A stretch of 45,097 bases of DNA from positions 1 through 45,097 of the forward strand of contig JACRKB010000256.1 in NCBI GenBank assembly GCA_016235545.1. The letters are read 5' to 3'. Every line of letters begins with the position of its first letter. Position 1 is the stretch's first letter. Shown one piece after another: positions 16,797-25,091 of the stretch. The stretch comes from Verrucomicrobiota bacterium (GTDB taxonomy: Bacteria; Verrucomicrobiota; Verrucomicrobiia; Limisphaerales; SXTU01). Under the pieces are notes generated by a model that was not told the DNA's origin, ran no database searches, and worked only from the letters and a program-made list of their open reading frames with translations. Made by a program: the position numbers and the translations under genes.

Positions 16797-16916
16797 GGAG
16801 CGGGGGAGAAGAGAAGATAGAAGGTAGAGGAGAGAGGATAGAAAGTAGCCTGTGAGCTCGACTCTATCCTCTACCTTCTATCTTCCATCTTCTCTTCTCT
16901 CCCCTCCCCTGCCCTT
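16797..16916. repeat. Near-perfect purine/pyrimidine palindrome between divergent genes
   Basis: The left arm GGGGGAGAAGAGAAGATAGA continuing with AGGTAGAGGAGAGAGG (16801-16845) pairs with the right arm CTATCCTCTACCTTCTATC then TTCCATCTTCTCTTCTCTCC (16863-16910). It occupies the 181-base interval between the hemX-like gene (minus) and the GHL10 hydrolase (plus), where both promoters would be expected. Confidence 0.75.
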
Positions 16917-16926
16917 GCTAGCCTCC

Positions 16927-18447
16927 ATGCACATGAACCGCCGCGCGCCGCTCACCCTGCTGCTCCTGGCTGCGGCGTTGTCAGTGCGGGCGGCCAGCGT
17001 CAGCTACGTCGCGTCGAAGGATATTCCGCCAGCCCTGCCGCGCGAGTTCCGGGGCGCGTGGGTCGCGTCGGTCGGTAACATTGACTGGCCCTCCAAGGCT
17101 GGCCTCAGCACGCAGCAGCAGCAAACGGAACTCCTCGCCTTGCTCGACAAGGCCGTCGCGCTGCGGCTCAACGCCATCGTCCTGCAAGTCCGCCCCGGCT
17201 GCGACGCGCTCTACTCCTCCAAGGTGGAGCCGTGGTCCGAATACCTCACCGGCACGATGGGCCGCGCGCCCGAGCCGTATTACGACCCGCTCGCCTTCGC
17301 CATCAGCGAGGCGCACCGGCGCGGGCTGGAGCTGCACGCGTGGTTCAATCCCTTCCGCGCACGGCATGCGGCTGCCAAAAGCCCCGTCGCCTCGAACCAC
17401 ATCAGCAAGACCCGCCCCGAACTCGTCCGCAAATATGGCGCACTCCTCTGGCTCGACCCCGGCGAACCCCTCGTCCACGAACATTCGCTGCGCGTCATCC
17501 TTGACGTCGTGCGCCGCTACGATGTGGATGGCATCCACCTCGACGACTATTTCTATCCGTATCCAGAGAAGACCGCTGCCAAGCAAGTCGTCCCTTTCCC
17601 CGACGACCCGAGCTGGCGCAAATACCAGAAGTCCGGGGGCAAGCTCCTGCGCGACGACTGGCGGCGCGACAACGTCAGCCGCTTCGTCCATCGCCTCCAC
17701 ACCAGCGTGAAGACCGAGAAGCCCTGGGTGAAGGTCGGCATCAGCCCCTTCGGCATTTGGAAGCCCGGCCAGCCGCCCGGCATCCGGGGCATGGACGCCA
17801 CGCAGGAAATCTTCGCCGACTCGCTCCAGTGGTTTCGCGCTGGGTGGGTGGACTACCTCGCACCGCAGCTCTACTGGGCGATTGACGCGCCGGAGCAGAG
17901 CTTCCCCGTGCTGCTCAAGTGGTGGGCCGGACAGAACTCCGCCGCGCGCCACCTCTGGCCGGGCATTTCCGCAGCAGCCATCGGCCCCGGACGCAAGGCC
18001 GAGGAAATCATCGAGCAGATCAAGCTCACCCGCGCCCAGCCCGGCGCGGGCGGCAGCCTGCAATGGAGCATCAAGGCCCTGCACCAGAACCGCGACGGCC
18101 TGGCCGACAAGCTCGTGCGGCAAGTCTTCCAAACCCCCGCCCTCATCCCCGCATCTCCGTGGCTGGACAAGGCCGTGCCGGAGCGCCCCCAAGTCGCCTT
18201 CGGCCAGGACGCCGCGCAGACCGTCTCCGTCTTTCAATGGGCAACCCCCAGCGGCGCCGCGCCTGGCTGGTGGCTCGTGCAGATGCGCGTCAACGGCGCG
18301 TGGCAAGCCGAACTCCTCCCCGGCAGCCAGTTGAACCGCACCCTGCGCGCCCCCGCCAGCGCGCTGCCGGAAGTCATCGCCGTCACTGCGGTGAGCCGCT
18401 ACGGACAAGCGGGCCAGCCCTTCGTCGCGCAGCGGATGGGGAAGTGA
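16927..18447 (+). CDS. GHL10-family glycoside hydrolase (exported)
   Basis: A 506-residue exported protein of the PF02638 (GHL10/DUF187) family. The signal peptide is RRAPLTLLLLAAALSVRA. Family blocks are LPREFRGAWVASVGNIDWPS, ALRLNAIVLQVRPGCDALY, the WFNPFRARH stretch, HSLRVILDVVRRYDVDGIH followed by LDDYFYPYP with the acidic pair expected at the active site, WVKVGISPFGIWKPG and WVDYLAPQLYW. The C-terminal 110 residues look like a small Ig/fibronectin-type module. Characterised relatives (E. coli DigH) cut peptidoglycan glycan strands stripped of peptides, so a wall-remodelling role is plausible. I start at ATG 16927; ATG 16933 is equivalent. Residues upstream of these would be translated palindrome. 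It converges with the lipoprotein gene at 18564. Confidence 0.9.
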   Translation: MHMNRRAPLTLLLLAAALSVRAASVSYVASKDIPPALPREFRGAWVASVGNIDWPSKAGLSTQQQQTELLALLDKAVALRLNAIVLQVRPGCDALYSSKVEPWSEYLTGTMGRAPEPYYDPLAFAISEAHRRGLELHAWFNPFRARHAAAKSPVASNHISKTRPELVRKYGALLWLDPGEPLVHEHSLRVILDVVRRYDVDGIHLDDYFYPYPEKTAAKQVVPFPDDPSWRKYQKSGGKLLRDDWRRDNVSRFVHRLHTSVKTEKPWVKVGISPFGIWKPGQPPGIRGMDATQEIFADSLQWFRAGWVDYLAPQLYWAIDAPEQSFPVLLKWWAGQNSAARHLWPGISAAAIGPGRKAEEIIEQIKLTRAQPGAGGSLQWSIKALHQNRDGLADKLVRQVFQTPALIPASPWLDKAVPERPQVAFGQDAAQTVSVFQWATPSGAAPGWWLVQMRVNGAWQAELLPGSQLNRTLRAPASALPEVIAVTAVSRYGQAGQPFVAQRMGK

Positions 18448-18449
18448 GG

Positions 18450-18563
18450 GAGGGTGAGAGGGAAGGTGTGCTGGTGAGAAAGTGGGAAAGCGGGCAGGTG
18501 GGCAGGAGGAAAAGTGTGGTAGAGGACCGCGCTCACCCCCTTCTCTCACACTCTCACACCTGC
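18450..18563. repeat. Imperfect palindrome between convergent genes
   Basis: The left side GTGAGAGGGAAGGTGTGCTG (about 18455-18474) and its purine-rich continuation face CCCCCTTCTCTCACACTC and CACACCTGCTCAC on the right (18537-18566). It lies between the stops of the GHL10 hydrolase and the small lipoprotein gene, so it may act as a two-way terminator, though no T-run is present. Confidence 0.5.
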
Positions 18564-18893
18564 TCACTGGGGGACGAGCACCACGCGACCCGCCTTCGGG
18601 TCCACCACATACTTCTTCCCCGGTGGCGCAGTCGGCACGGCGCGCAGGAACTTCTGCGTGACCATCTCCTGCATATTCGTAGGCATACGGCCATTGGCCA
18701 TCAGGAAAGTCCCGAACGCCATGTTGGGGTCATCCTTGATGTCCGTGGCCGCACCGGGTGCTTGACCGGGCACGGGCGCGCTGGTGAGTTTGGGATCAGG
18801 CGCAGCGGTGTCAGGCGTCGGCGCAGCAGATTTTCTCCGACAACCCATCAAGGTAACGGCGGCAATGGCCAGCAAGACTGCGAAGCTTTTCAT
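18564..18893 (-). CDS. Small lipoprotein downstream of a pseudopilin
   Basis: A 109-residue predicted lipoprotein. The signal peptide KSFAVLLAIAAVTL ends in a lipobox LMGC, giving a lipidated Cys followed by RRKSAAP and a Pro/Ala-rich linker. The C-terminal half (NGRMPTNMQEMVTQKFLRA then PPGKKYVVDPKAGRVVLVP) resembles short Verrucomicrobial proteins with a PPGKKYVVDP tail that I associate with pseudopilin genes; I cannot give a function. I use ATG 18893, because the frame upstream of it overlaps the pilin gene. It starts 44 bases after the pseudopilin stop on the same strand, so a shared transcript is likely. Confidence 0.75.
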   Translation of the reverse strand: MKSFAVLLAIAAVTLMGCRRKSAAPTPDTAAPDPKLTSAPVPGQAPGAATDIKDDPNMAFGTFLMANGRMPTNMQEMVTQKFLRAVPTAPPGKKYVVDPKAGRVVLVPQ

Positions 18894-18937
18894 GAGGTTG
18901 GAGTGATGGACCGAGAATGTGTCGCGGTCGGCATGAT

Positions 18938-19681
18938 TCAGTAATCCCAGCCGTCCTGGCTGTGAAACGCCCACCAGTCGGTCTCAGCAGGCACGCCCTT
19001 GTAGTGCGCGGCGTGCCCGTCGGCGTAGGTGAGGTTGATGCCGAGGCGATGCGGCATGTCTTGCAAGGTTGATTGAGAATCATTCCAGTAGGGAAGCTCC
19101 CAGAGCACCACGGCGATGGAGGGTTTGAGGATTTTGCCGGTTAGCCGACCTGTGATGGCCGTTTCTGGGATGGACATTACTGCAGGAAGTCCAAGCGGGT
19201 TTCCAGGTCCTGGTATGTAAACGTGGTTCCAAACATACGTGTTGGTCCGGTTGCCAGCGTAGTAGCCCACGAGCCTCGTTTTCTTTGAGTTTTGCATTAT
19301 CTTGAGCCCCTCCCGGCAGTTGAAGACCTTCGGCACCAGGTTCGTGTCCCCGCCCGCGTGTCCGCCCACATACGGAGCGATGATTTGGGGCAGCCAGATT
19401 GGCTCGGGCCGCATCGCAGAGGACATGCCCCAGTTCGGTCCCCAGTTGCGCACCAACGGGAGCTTGTCGGCGTAATCAGTCGAGTAGAGGTTCACGGCGA
19501 AACCGATTTGCCGCATATTGTTCAGACAGTCGGACTCTTGACTGCGGGCCTTGGCTTTGGACAGCACGGGCAAGAGCATCCCTGCCAGAATCGCAATGAT
19601 GGCGATGACGACGAGCAGTTCGATGAGGGTAAAACCTGCGTTCCGCAACGGGCGGGAATCTTTCAGGGTGCTTGCTTTCAT
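18938..19681 (-). CDS. Type II secretion-like pseudopilin with H-X9-DG tail
   Basis: A 247-residue exported protein with a class III (prepilin) signal: a basic leader of 16 residues ending in Gly, followed by [20 protein letters not shown] with Glu at +5, the site processed by prepilin peptidase. [19 protein letters not shown] follows, as in type II secretion pseudopilin G-like proteins. Near the C-terminus is [19 protein letters not shown], matching the H-X9-DG motif common in Planctomycetes and Verrucomicrobia, where large numbers of such paralogues occur. Its exact role is unknown; it may be a minor pilin or an exported structural subunit. A small lipoprotein gene follows. The 189-base gap upstream contains the hairpin at 19763-19820. 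Confidence 0.9.
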   Translation of the reverse strand: MKASTLKDSRPLRNAGFTLIELLVVIAIIAILAGMLLPVLSKAKARSQESDCLNNMRQIGFAVNLYSTDYADKLPLVRNWGPNWGMSSAMRPEPIWLPQIIAPYVGGHAGGDTNLVPKVFNCREGLKIMQNSKKTRLVGYYAGNRTNTYVWNHVYIPGPGNPLGLPAVMSIPETAITGRLTGKILKPSIAVVLWELPYWNDSQSTLQDMPHRLGINLTYADGHAAHYKGVPAETDWWAFHSQDGWDY

Positions 19682-19762
19682 GGCGTTGATGAGTCGGCGT
19701 GACGCTTTTCCGACGGTTGCTGTGCCGAAGAGTTATCCCGTCACCGGGATGCTTGCAACATT

Positions 19763-19820
19763 GATTAGGGTTACGAGCAGGAGGCACGAAGCTGCTCCCC
19801 TTCTGCTCGTAATCCTGATC
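19763..19820. repeat. Hairpin, GATTACGAGCAGGAG family, copy 1
   Basis: The left arm GATTAGGGTTACGAGCAGGA (19763-19782) pairs with the right arm CTTCTGCTCGTAATCCTGAT (19800-19819), about 18 of 21 positions. The same core, GGATTACGAGCAGGAG, forms the arms of the hairpin at 39485-39571. It lies between the pseudopilin start and the FGE-like gene stop. Confidence 0.75.
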
Positions 19821-19870
19821 CAAATCCTGCTCCGTCCACTTGATCCCCGGCGGGTCGCCGGGAATGCACG

Positions 19871-22033
19871 TCACGCCGGTGCAACCGGCACGGGCGCGCT
19901 CGGTGTGGCGGGAGTTGCAGCCTGCTGCTTCTCCCGCACGGCGAACACGGGGCTGGGCCGGCGGGCTTCGAGCACGCAGCGGAAGCCGACGATGTCCACG
20001 CGGTGGCCCGGGGAATTGAAGAGGCGTGCCGAGGAGAGGAGGGTGTGTGGCTTGGAGCTGTGCCATGAGGCACCGCGCAGCACACGGTAGTTCTGCTGGC
20101 CGTCGTAAGAATCGTTGCACCACTCCCACACGTTGCCGCCGAGGTCGTGCAGGCCGTGGCGGTTCGCGGGGAAGCTGCCCACGGGCGAAGTGTAGTCGAA
20201 GCTGTCCTTGCGCAGCTCGCCGTCGTAGTTGCCCACGTTCTTGGGTGGCGGCCAGTCCTTGCCCCATGGATACATGTCTGGGATTTTCCCATCACGCTCC
20301 GCAGGCGTCGCGCCGGCTTCCTTGCCGAGGTCCACGGCGGCGCTCCATTCGAGGTCGGTGGGCAGGCGGTATTCGTCGCGCTCGCCGAGGTGGCCCGCGC
20401 GGCGCTCCTTGTCGGTGAGCCAGAGGCAGAATCTCCGCGCGTCGTCCCAGCTTATGCTCACGGCGGGGTGGGTTGGGTCCTGTTTGAACTTCGGGCGCGG
20501 CCACTTCTGCGTGGCTTCCTGCGCAAACGGCTCGTAGTCCTGCACGCGCACGGGCCAGACGCTGAAGAGCGCCGCCGCGCCCGGCACGGGCAGGAATCTC
20601 ATGCCCAGCGAATTGGTGTGCGCCTCGTGGTTGAGCCGCACGGGGATGACGCCGAGGTTGTTGCGCCTGCCAAAGACGACCGTGACCGTCCGTGTGAGCG
20701 GCTCGTAAAGGCTGGTGTCGAGCGTGAGCTGGTAGCTGCCCGGGGCGATGCGGTCGCCGGAGCGCACTGGGTCGCCGTTGAGGCGGATGGATGCGTGACC
20801 GGCGTCATCCAGGACGCGACCGTCGGCCTCGATGCGGAAGACGACGGATGTGCGCGCGCCGAGGCGGCGGTGCGCCGCGCGGACGCTCTTCGTCGCGGCG
20901 AACACCGCCGCGACGGGGAGCAGCACGGGGAGAAGTTTTCCACCGAAGTTCGCAATCAGCACGCAGGCAGCGATGGTCGCGGCGAGCTGCGCCAGCGCGC
21001 GGGTGCGTGCTTGGCCGCAGCGCACGGCCAGACCGCCCCGCAGCGTGTCCGCCTGCGCCATGAGCTTCTTGAAGAGGGAATGTCCGTCGCGGGCGAAGTC
21101 GGAGTTCTTCCAGCTCTCCAGCCCGCCGTGAAACTTCGTGAGGTGGTCGTGGAACTGCTGGAGCTTCTCCTCCATCTCCGTCTGCCGCGCCGGGACCTTC
21201 CACGGCTGCGCGAAGGGCGCGCGCCACGGCGACTCCACCTGCTCGCGGAGCCGCGTGAACTTCGCCTCCACCTCGTCGAGGCTCTTGCGCCAGCCGTCAA
21301 TGACCTCCGTGACATGATGGTAGGGCAGGTCGGTGAAGACGGGGTTCAGCCGCTCGATGAGCGCCGCAGCCCGCGTGAAGTCGGCAGTCTCCGCGAGCGC
21401 GTGGGCCTGCTGGAGCGTCTCGGCCTGCTCGGCGTGCAGCTCCAGCAGCGTCGCGCACGCGGCGCGCACCGCCACGAGATGCTCGACCACCTCGGCGTGC
21501 AGCGGCCCCTCGCCATTGGCGAACTGGCATCGCGCGGCGCGCTCCGGCTGCAACAGGGGGGACTTCGCGCGCGCCAGCTTGCAGAAGGCAACCAGGTCGG
21601 GCGCGAGGTCCACACCGCCCTCCTCCACGGACAAATCCTTGTTCAGAAATCCAGCCGCCAGCCGATGCTCGTGCTCGACCAGCGAACCGTAGGCCGAGTC
21701 CGCCGCCGCCTGGCACTCGATGACTTGCGGCAGGGCGAGGGATTGCTTCTTCGCGGCGAGGATTTCCCGCCCCAAGGCGAGCTGCTCCTGCACAAACGCG
21801 GCGACAGGCCCCAGCACTTTCTCAAGCCGGTCCACCTCTCCATGCACAAACGCCTCCGGCTCCTGAGGGATGTCCCCGGTGGCGCGATGCGTGCCGAGGT
21901 ATTCCGCCAGCTCCATCTGGAACTGCCGGTAAGCGAACATGTCCGCCGTGTCGGTGAACGAGCGGCTCGTCTCGCGTAGGTTTGCGGCGGTGGCCTGAAG
22001 CAGGGCCAGCTTGCGGGTAAGATCGAGATTCAT
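19871..22033 (-). CDS. Coiled-coil membrane protein with degenerate FGE/SUMF1 domain
   Basis: A 720-residue protein. Residues 1-345 are mostly helical and charged, probably coiled coil. A hydrophobic stretch at about 347-380 (ALAQLAATIAACVLIANFGG, LLPVLLPVAAVFAA) is a membrane hairpin or helix. Residues about 390-465 are beta-rich with APGSYQLTLDTSLYEPLTRT, resembling a PEGA domain. Residues about 470-692 form an FGE-sulfatase domain (NSLGMRFLPVPG, HPAVSISWDDARRFCLWLT, YRLPTDLEWSAAVDLG, GLHDLGGNVWEWCND, YRVLRGASWHSS, FRCVLEARR). The paired Cys residues that formylglycine-generating enzymes use at the C-terminal side (in the RGGS...C region) are absent, so it is unlikely to activate sulfatases. 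It may be a binding or signalling module. It overlaps by 4 bases (ATGA) with the small gene upstream, implying translational coupling. Confidence 0.82.
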   Translation of the reverse strand: MNLDLTRKLALLQATAANLRETSRSFTDTADMFAYRQFQMELAEYLGTHRATGDIPQEPEAFVHGEVDRLEKVLGPVAAFVQEQLALGREILAAKKQSLALPQVIECQAAADSAYGSLVEHEHRLAAGFLNKDLSVEEGGVDLAPDLVAFCKLARAKSPLLQPERAARCQFANGEGPLHAEVVEHLVAVRAACATLLELHAEQAETLQQAHALAETADFTRAAALIERLNPVFTDLPYHHVTEVIDGWRKSLDEVEAKFTRLREQVESPWRAPFAQPWKVPARQTEMEEKLQQFHDHLTKFHGGLESWKNSDFARDGHSLFKKLMAQADTLRGGLAVRCGQARTRALAQLAATIAACVLIANFGGKLLPVLLPVAAVFAATKSVRAAHRRLGARTSVVFRIEADGRVLDDAGHASIRLNGDPVRSGDRIAPGSYQLTLDTSLYEPLTRTVTVVFGRRNNLGVIPVRLNHEAHTNSLGMRFLPVPGAAALFSVWPVRVQDYEPFAQEATQKWPRPKFKQDPTHPAVSISWDDARRFCLWLTDKERRAGHLGERDEYRLPTDLEWSAAVDLGKEAGATPAERDGKIPDMYPWGKDWPPPKNVGNYDGELRKDSFDYTSPVGSFPANRHGLHDLGGNVWEWCNDSYDGQQNYRVLRGASWHSSKPHTLLSSARLFNSPGHRVDIVGFRCVLEARRPSPVFAVREKQQAATPATPSAPVPVAPA

Positions 22034-22338
22034 CCGAACTGGCGTTTGAGTTGATGCAACAAAGCAGTGGCCTCCGCCACATCCTCGCGCGACTTGTGGA
22101 CCTGTTGCTCCCGTTCAAGGCGGTCCACCAGTTGAGCCTCCTCGACGGCCATCCGCGCGTGCTCCAGCGCCTGCCGCTGCCGCTCGCCCGCCTGCCGCTC
22201 CTCCTCCCAGCTGTGCAACGCCCGCAACTGCTGCAACTGGACGGCAATCAGCCAGCCGAGCATGGCCAGCACGAGAATCCCGAGCACGAGGGCATACGCG
22301 CCGGTGTTCTGGTTCAAGTGATCAAGCTGCGCGAGCAT
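22030..22338 (-). CDS. Small membrane-anchored coiled-coil protein
   Basis: A 102-residue protein with one N-terminal transmembrane helix (YALVLGILVLAMLGWLIAVQ) followed by a long charged helix, QLRALHSWEEERQAGERQRQ and onward to the end, that reads as a coiled coil. I do not recognise a family. Its stop overlaps the ATG of the FGE-like gene by 4 bases (ATGA), so the two proteins are probably made together and may interact through their coiled coils. The gap upstream (22339-22615) carries a palindrome. Confidence 0.75.
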   Translation of the reverse strand: MLAQLDHLNQNTGAYALVLGILVLAMLGWLIAVQLQQLRALHSWEEERQAGERQRQALEHARMAVEEAQLVDRLEREQQVHKSREDVAEATALLHQLKRQFG

Positions 22339-22454
22339 GGGTTAAGCGGCGCAACCAATACGCGGACACACACGCCGGGACAATCCCCAATTCAGGCGGC
22401 AGGAAGAGGCGGGCGCAACTTGGCACGCACACCATGCCTCAGTCGGGTGCGACT

Positions 22455-22575
22455 CCCTCTCCTCCATCGGATGGAGGAGAGGGCTGGGGAGAGGAGGGGC
22501 GTTCCCCTCGCAATCACGGCTCCCCTCTCCCCAACCCTCTCCCCGCTCGTGCCTCGCAGGGCGAGGGAGTTCAGT
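22455..22575. repeat. Perfect 14-base stem plus larger palindrome
   Basis: CCCTCTCCTCCATC (22455-22468) and GATGGAGGAGAGGG (22470-22483) form a perfect 14-base stem with a one-base centre. Beyond it, GGGGAGAGGAGGGG (about 22486-22499) pairs with CCCCTCTCCCCAACCCTCTC (about 22533-22552). This type of GC-rich palindrome is widespread in intergenic DNA of many bacteria. Confidence 0.75.
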
Positions 22576-22615
22576 GTCGTGGTGCGGGTGTCAAGATGCG
22601 CCCGGAGGGGCTTGT

Positions 22616-25072
22616 TCAGTGGCTGAACAGGAATTCCTTGCTGCTCAGGAGACCCCAGTAAAGGTCCTCGATGGCAGCGCGGCGGTCGGACTCACCTGCG
22701 TCGGCGAGGAGTTTTAGGGAACGCGTCTTCTCCGTCGCGGTGGGCGGGCGGGAGAGCGTGCTGAGAAAGGCCTCGTCGAGAATCTCCTCGTTCGACTTCT
22801 TCGTGGCGAGGAGCGCCGCGATGCGGTTGTCCTTCGTGCCGAGCTTCGCATTGATGGTGTCGCCGTTCGCGATGTGCAGCGCTTGCGCCAAGCTCGGCTC
22901 CTCGGTGCGCTCGCATTCGCAGGTCTGAAGCCGGTCGGCGCGACCGAAAGTTTTCAGGAAGTAGCTCGCGATGTTTGAGTCGGGGAGCTGGAAGGCGCGG
23001 AGGGAAACGGGGTAGCGGTCGCCGATGCCGCGGTTGGCGTTGCGCAGGTCGCGGCGGAACTCGGTGGGGACGCCGGTGACTTGCGAGAAGGCGTCCAGCA
23101 TTGCCTCGGCCATCAGCCGGCGCGTGTAGTAACGCGAGTAGTAGCGGGAGTCAGTCGCGTTGCCGGGGAGCGACTCGCTGCCGCGCTGGTAAGCCTCGGA
23201 CTGGAGGATGGCTCGCATGAGCGACTTCAAATCGTAGCGCTGGTCGGCGAGAAACTTCGCGAGCGCGGAGAGGAGTTTCTCGTTGCTGGACGGGTTGGTG
23301 ACGCGCAAGTCGTCCACGGCTTCCACGAGGCCGACGCCCATGAAGTTCGCCCAGACGCGGTTCGCGATGGAGCGGGTGAAGTAGGGATTTTCCCGCGCGG
23401 TCAGCCACGCCGCGAGCGCGTCGCGTCGGTCGCCGGGCGCGTCAATCGCGATGGCCTTGCCGTCGAGCGGGCGTGGCGGGAGCGGCTTGCCGGAGAGCAG
23501 CGCGGGCACGTCGCCGGCGGTGGCGGCGAAGATGATTTTATCGCCGTCGCCACCGGGGCCGTTCTTGGTGCGGACACGCGCGAAGAGGTTCGCGAACTCG
23601 TAATACTGGTCGTTGGTCCACTTCTCGAGCGGGTGGTTGTGGCACTTGGCGCAGTTGATGGCCAAGCCCATGAACGCGACAGTCGTCGTCTCGGCCATGA
23701 GCGTCGGGTCGTCGTGCAGGACGAAGTAGTTCGCCGCGCCGTTGTCGAGCGTGCTGCCCTTGGCAGTGACGAGCTGGCGCACGAACTCGTCCCACGGCGT
23801 GTTCGCCTCCACCTGGCCGCGAATCCACTGGTAGTAGCTCCACATCGCGGGCTGCGGGAGCTTCGCGCCGTTGACCAGCAGCAGGTCGCTCCACTTGTAG
23901 CTCCAGTAGTCCACGAACTCAGGCCGCGCGAGCAGGCGCTCGATGAGCGCGTCACGCTTCTTCACCGAAGTGTCGGCCAGAAACTCACGCACTTCCGCAG
24001 CCGTGGGCAGTGTGCCGAGCGTGTCGAGGAACGCGCGGCGGATGAACTCCGAGTCCGAACAGCGCGGCGACGGCGGGACGTTGAGCGCCTTCAACTTCTC
24101 GTTCACGAGCTCGTCAATGAAGTTGCGCTTCGGAGCCTTGGTGAAGGTCGCGGAAGCCAGCTTGTTGTCGAAGGGCACCGTGACCGTCGCGAGCGCGAGG
24201 CGGCTGAGGAACCACGCGGAGATCGCGCCTTCGCCCCGGCCCATCACCGTGACGAGGCCGTCGTCGCTGACCACGCAGACGGCGTTGTTCGCGCTGGTGA
24301 ACTTCGCGTAGCGCGTCACGTCGCGGGACTCGCCGTTGGAGAACGTGGCGCGCACGAGGAGCTGCTGCGGGACGCCGGGCTTGAGCGTCACTTGCTCGGG
24401 CAGCACTTCAATCTTCGTGATGCGCGCGTCGCCGGGCTGCGGGGCGGGCGTGCCGTTCGCAATCCACTCGGACAGGATGCGGTAGTCGAGCGAGTCCGTG
24501 TTGAAGCGCTCGCCGCCCTTGTGCGGGACAGCGGTGGTGGGCTTGATGAGCAGGAGGCTGTGCGCCGGTTCCGCGACCGTGACGCGCCGGCCCAGCGCCG
24601 AGCGCGTGATGGCGCGGTGGTCGCCGTCCACATCGTAGCCGCGCAGCGAGAGCTTGAAGCCGCCCTGGCCCGCCGCCGCGCCGTGGCACGCGCCGGAGTT
24701 GCAGCCGGTCTTGGTGAGCACCGGTTGGAGGTGATTGCGAAAACTCCACTCGAACGGTTTCTCCATGTTCACCACGCGCACCTCGGCCTTCGCGGAACTG
24801 CGCCCGGATTTGCCCGTGACCGTGGCGGTGCCGTTGCCCACAGCGACAGCGAGGCCGTCCTCGATGCGGACGACCTTGGGATTGCTGGAGGTGAAGGTGA
24901 CGCTGTTCGTGACCTGGCCGAGCAAGGTCTTGCCATCGGCGAGTTCCAACACGAGACGCTGCTCGGCGGCGGGGCCGTCGAGGGTGAACTTGGCGGGGAG
25001 CAGGGTGAGGGACTCGGCCGAGAGCAGGAGCGGCATTAACGAGCAAAGCACCGAGAGAAGGCGCGACTTCAT
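22616..25072 (-). CDS. Big-2 / PSCyt / DUF1549-DUF1553 protein
   Basis: A complete 818-residue exported protein, signal peptide KSRLLSVLCSLMPLLLSAES. An N-terminal bacterial Ig-like domain (TFTSSNPKVVRIEDGLAVAV, GNGTATVTGKSG) is followed by TKTGCNSGACHGAAAGQGGF, a CX4CH site typical of this subfamily. A second Ig-like domain (LPEQVTLKPGVPQQLLVRAT to VSDDGLVTVMGRGEG) precedes DUF1549 (SEFIRRAFLDTLGTLPTAAE, and the CXXCH haem site INCAKCHNHPLEKWTNDQYY). DUF1553 follows (FTRSIANRVWANFMGVGLVE, NPSSNEKLLSALAKFLADQR, RRLMAEAMLDAFSQVTGVP, CECERTEEPSLAQALHIANG). It lies 19 bases after the DUF1501 gene and is almost certainly cotranscribed. Function is not established; the pair is expected at the outer face of the cell. 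Confidence 0.92.
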   Translation of the reverse strand: MKSRLLSVLCSLMPLLLSAESLTLLPAKFTLDGPAAEQRLVLELADGKTLLGQVTNSVTFTSSNPKVVRIEDGLAVAVGNGTATVTGKSGRSSAKAEVRVVNMEKPFEWSFRNHLQPVLTKTGCNSGACHGAAAGQGGFKLSLRGYDVDGDHRAITRSALGRRVTVAEPAHSLLLIKPTTAVPHKGGERFNTDSLDYRILSEWIANGTPAPQPGDARITKIEVLPEQVTLKPGVPQQLLVRATFSNGESRDVTRYAKFTSANNAVCVVSDDGLVTVMGRGEGAISAWFLSRLALATVTVPFDNKLASATFTKAPKRNFIDELVNEKLKALNVPPSPRCSDSEFIRRAFLDTLGTLPTAAEVREFLADTSVKKRDALIERLLARPEFVDYWSYKWSDLLLVNGAKLPQPAMWSYYQWIRGQVEANTPWDEFVRQLVTAKGSTLDNGAANYFVLHDDPTLMAETTTVAFMGLAINCAKCHNHPLEKWTNDQYYEFANLFARVRTKNGPGGDGDKIIFAATAGDVPALLSGKPLPPRPLDGKAIAIDAPGDRRDALAAWLTARENPYFTRSIANRVWANFMGVGLVEAVDDLRVTNPSSNEKLLSALAKFLADQRYDLKSLMRAILQSEAYQRGSESLPGNATDSRYYSRYYTRRLMAEAMLDAFSQVTGVPTEFRRDLRNANRGIGDRYPVSLRAFQLPDSNIASYFLKTFGRADRLQTCECERTEEPSLAQALHIANGDTINAKLGTKDNRIAALLATKKSNEEILDEAFLSTLSRPPTATEKTRSLKLLADAGESDRRAAIEDLYWGLLSSKEFLFSH

Positions 25073-25091
25073 AACGTGAAAGCGAAACGAG

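Noticed and set aside
19871-22033. Calling the FGE-domain protein a sulfatase-activating enzyme
   Set aside because: The catalytic Cys pair is absent and no sulfatase gene is nearby.
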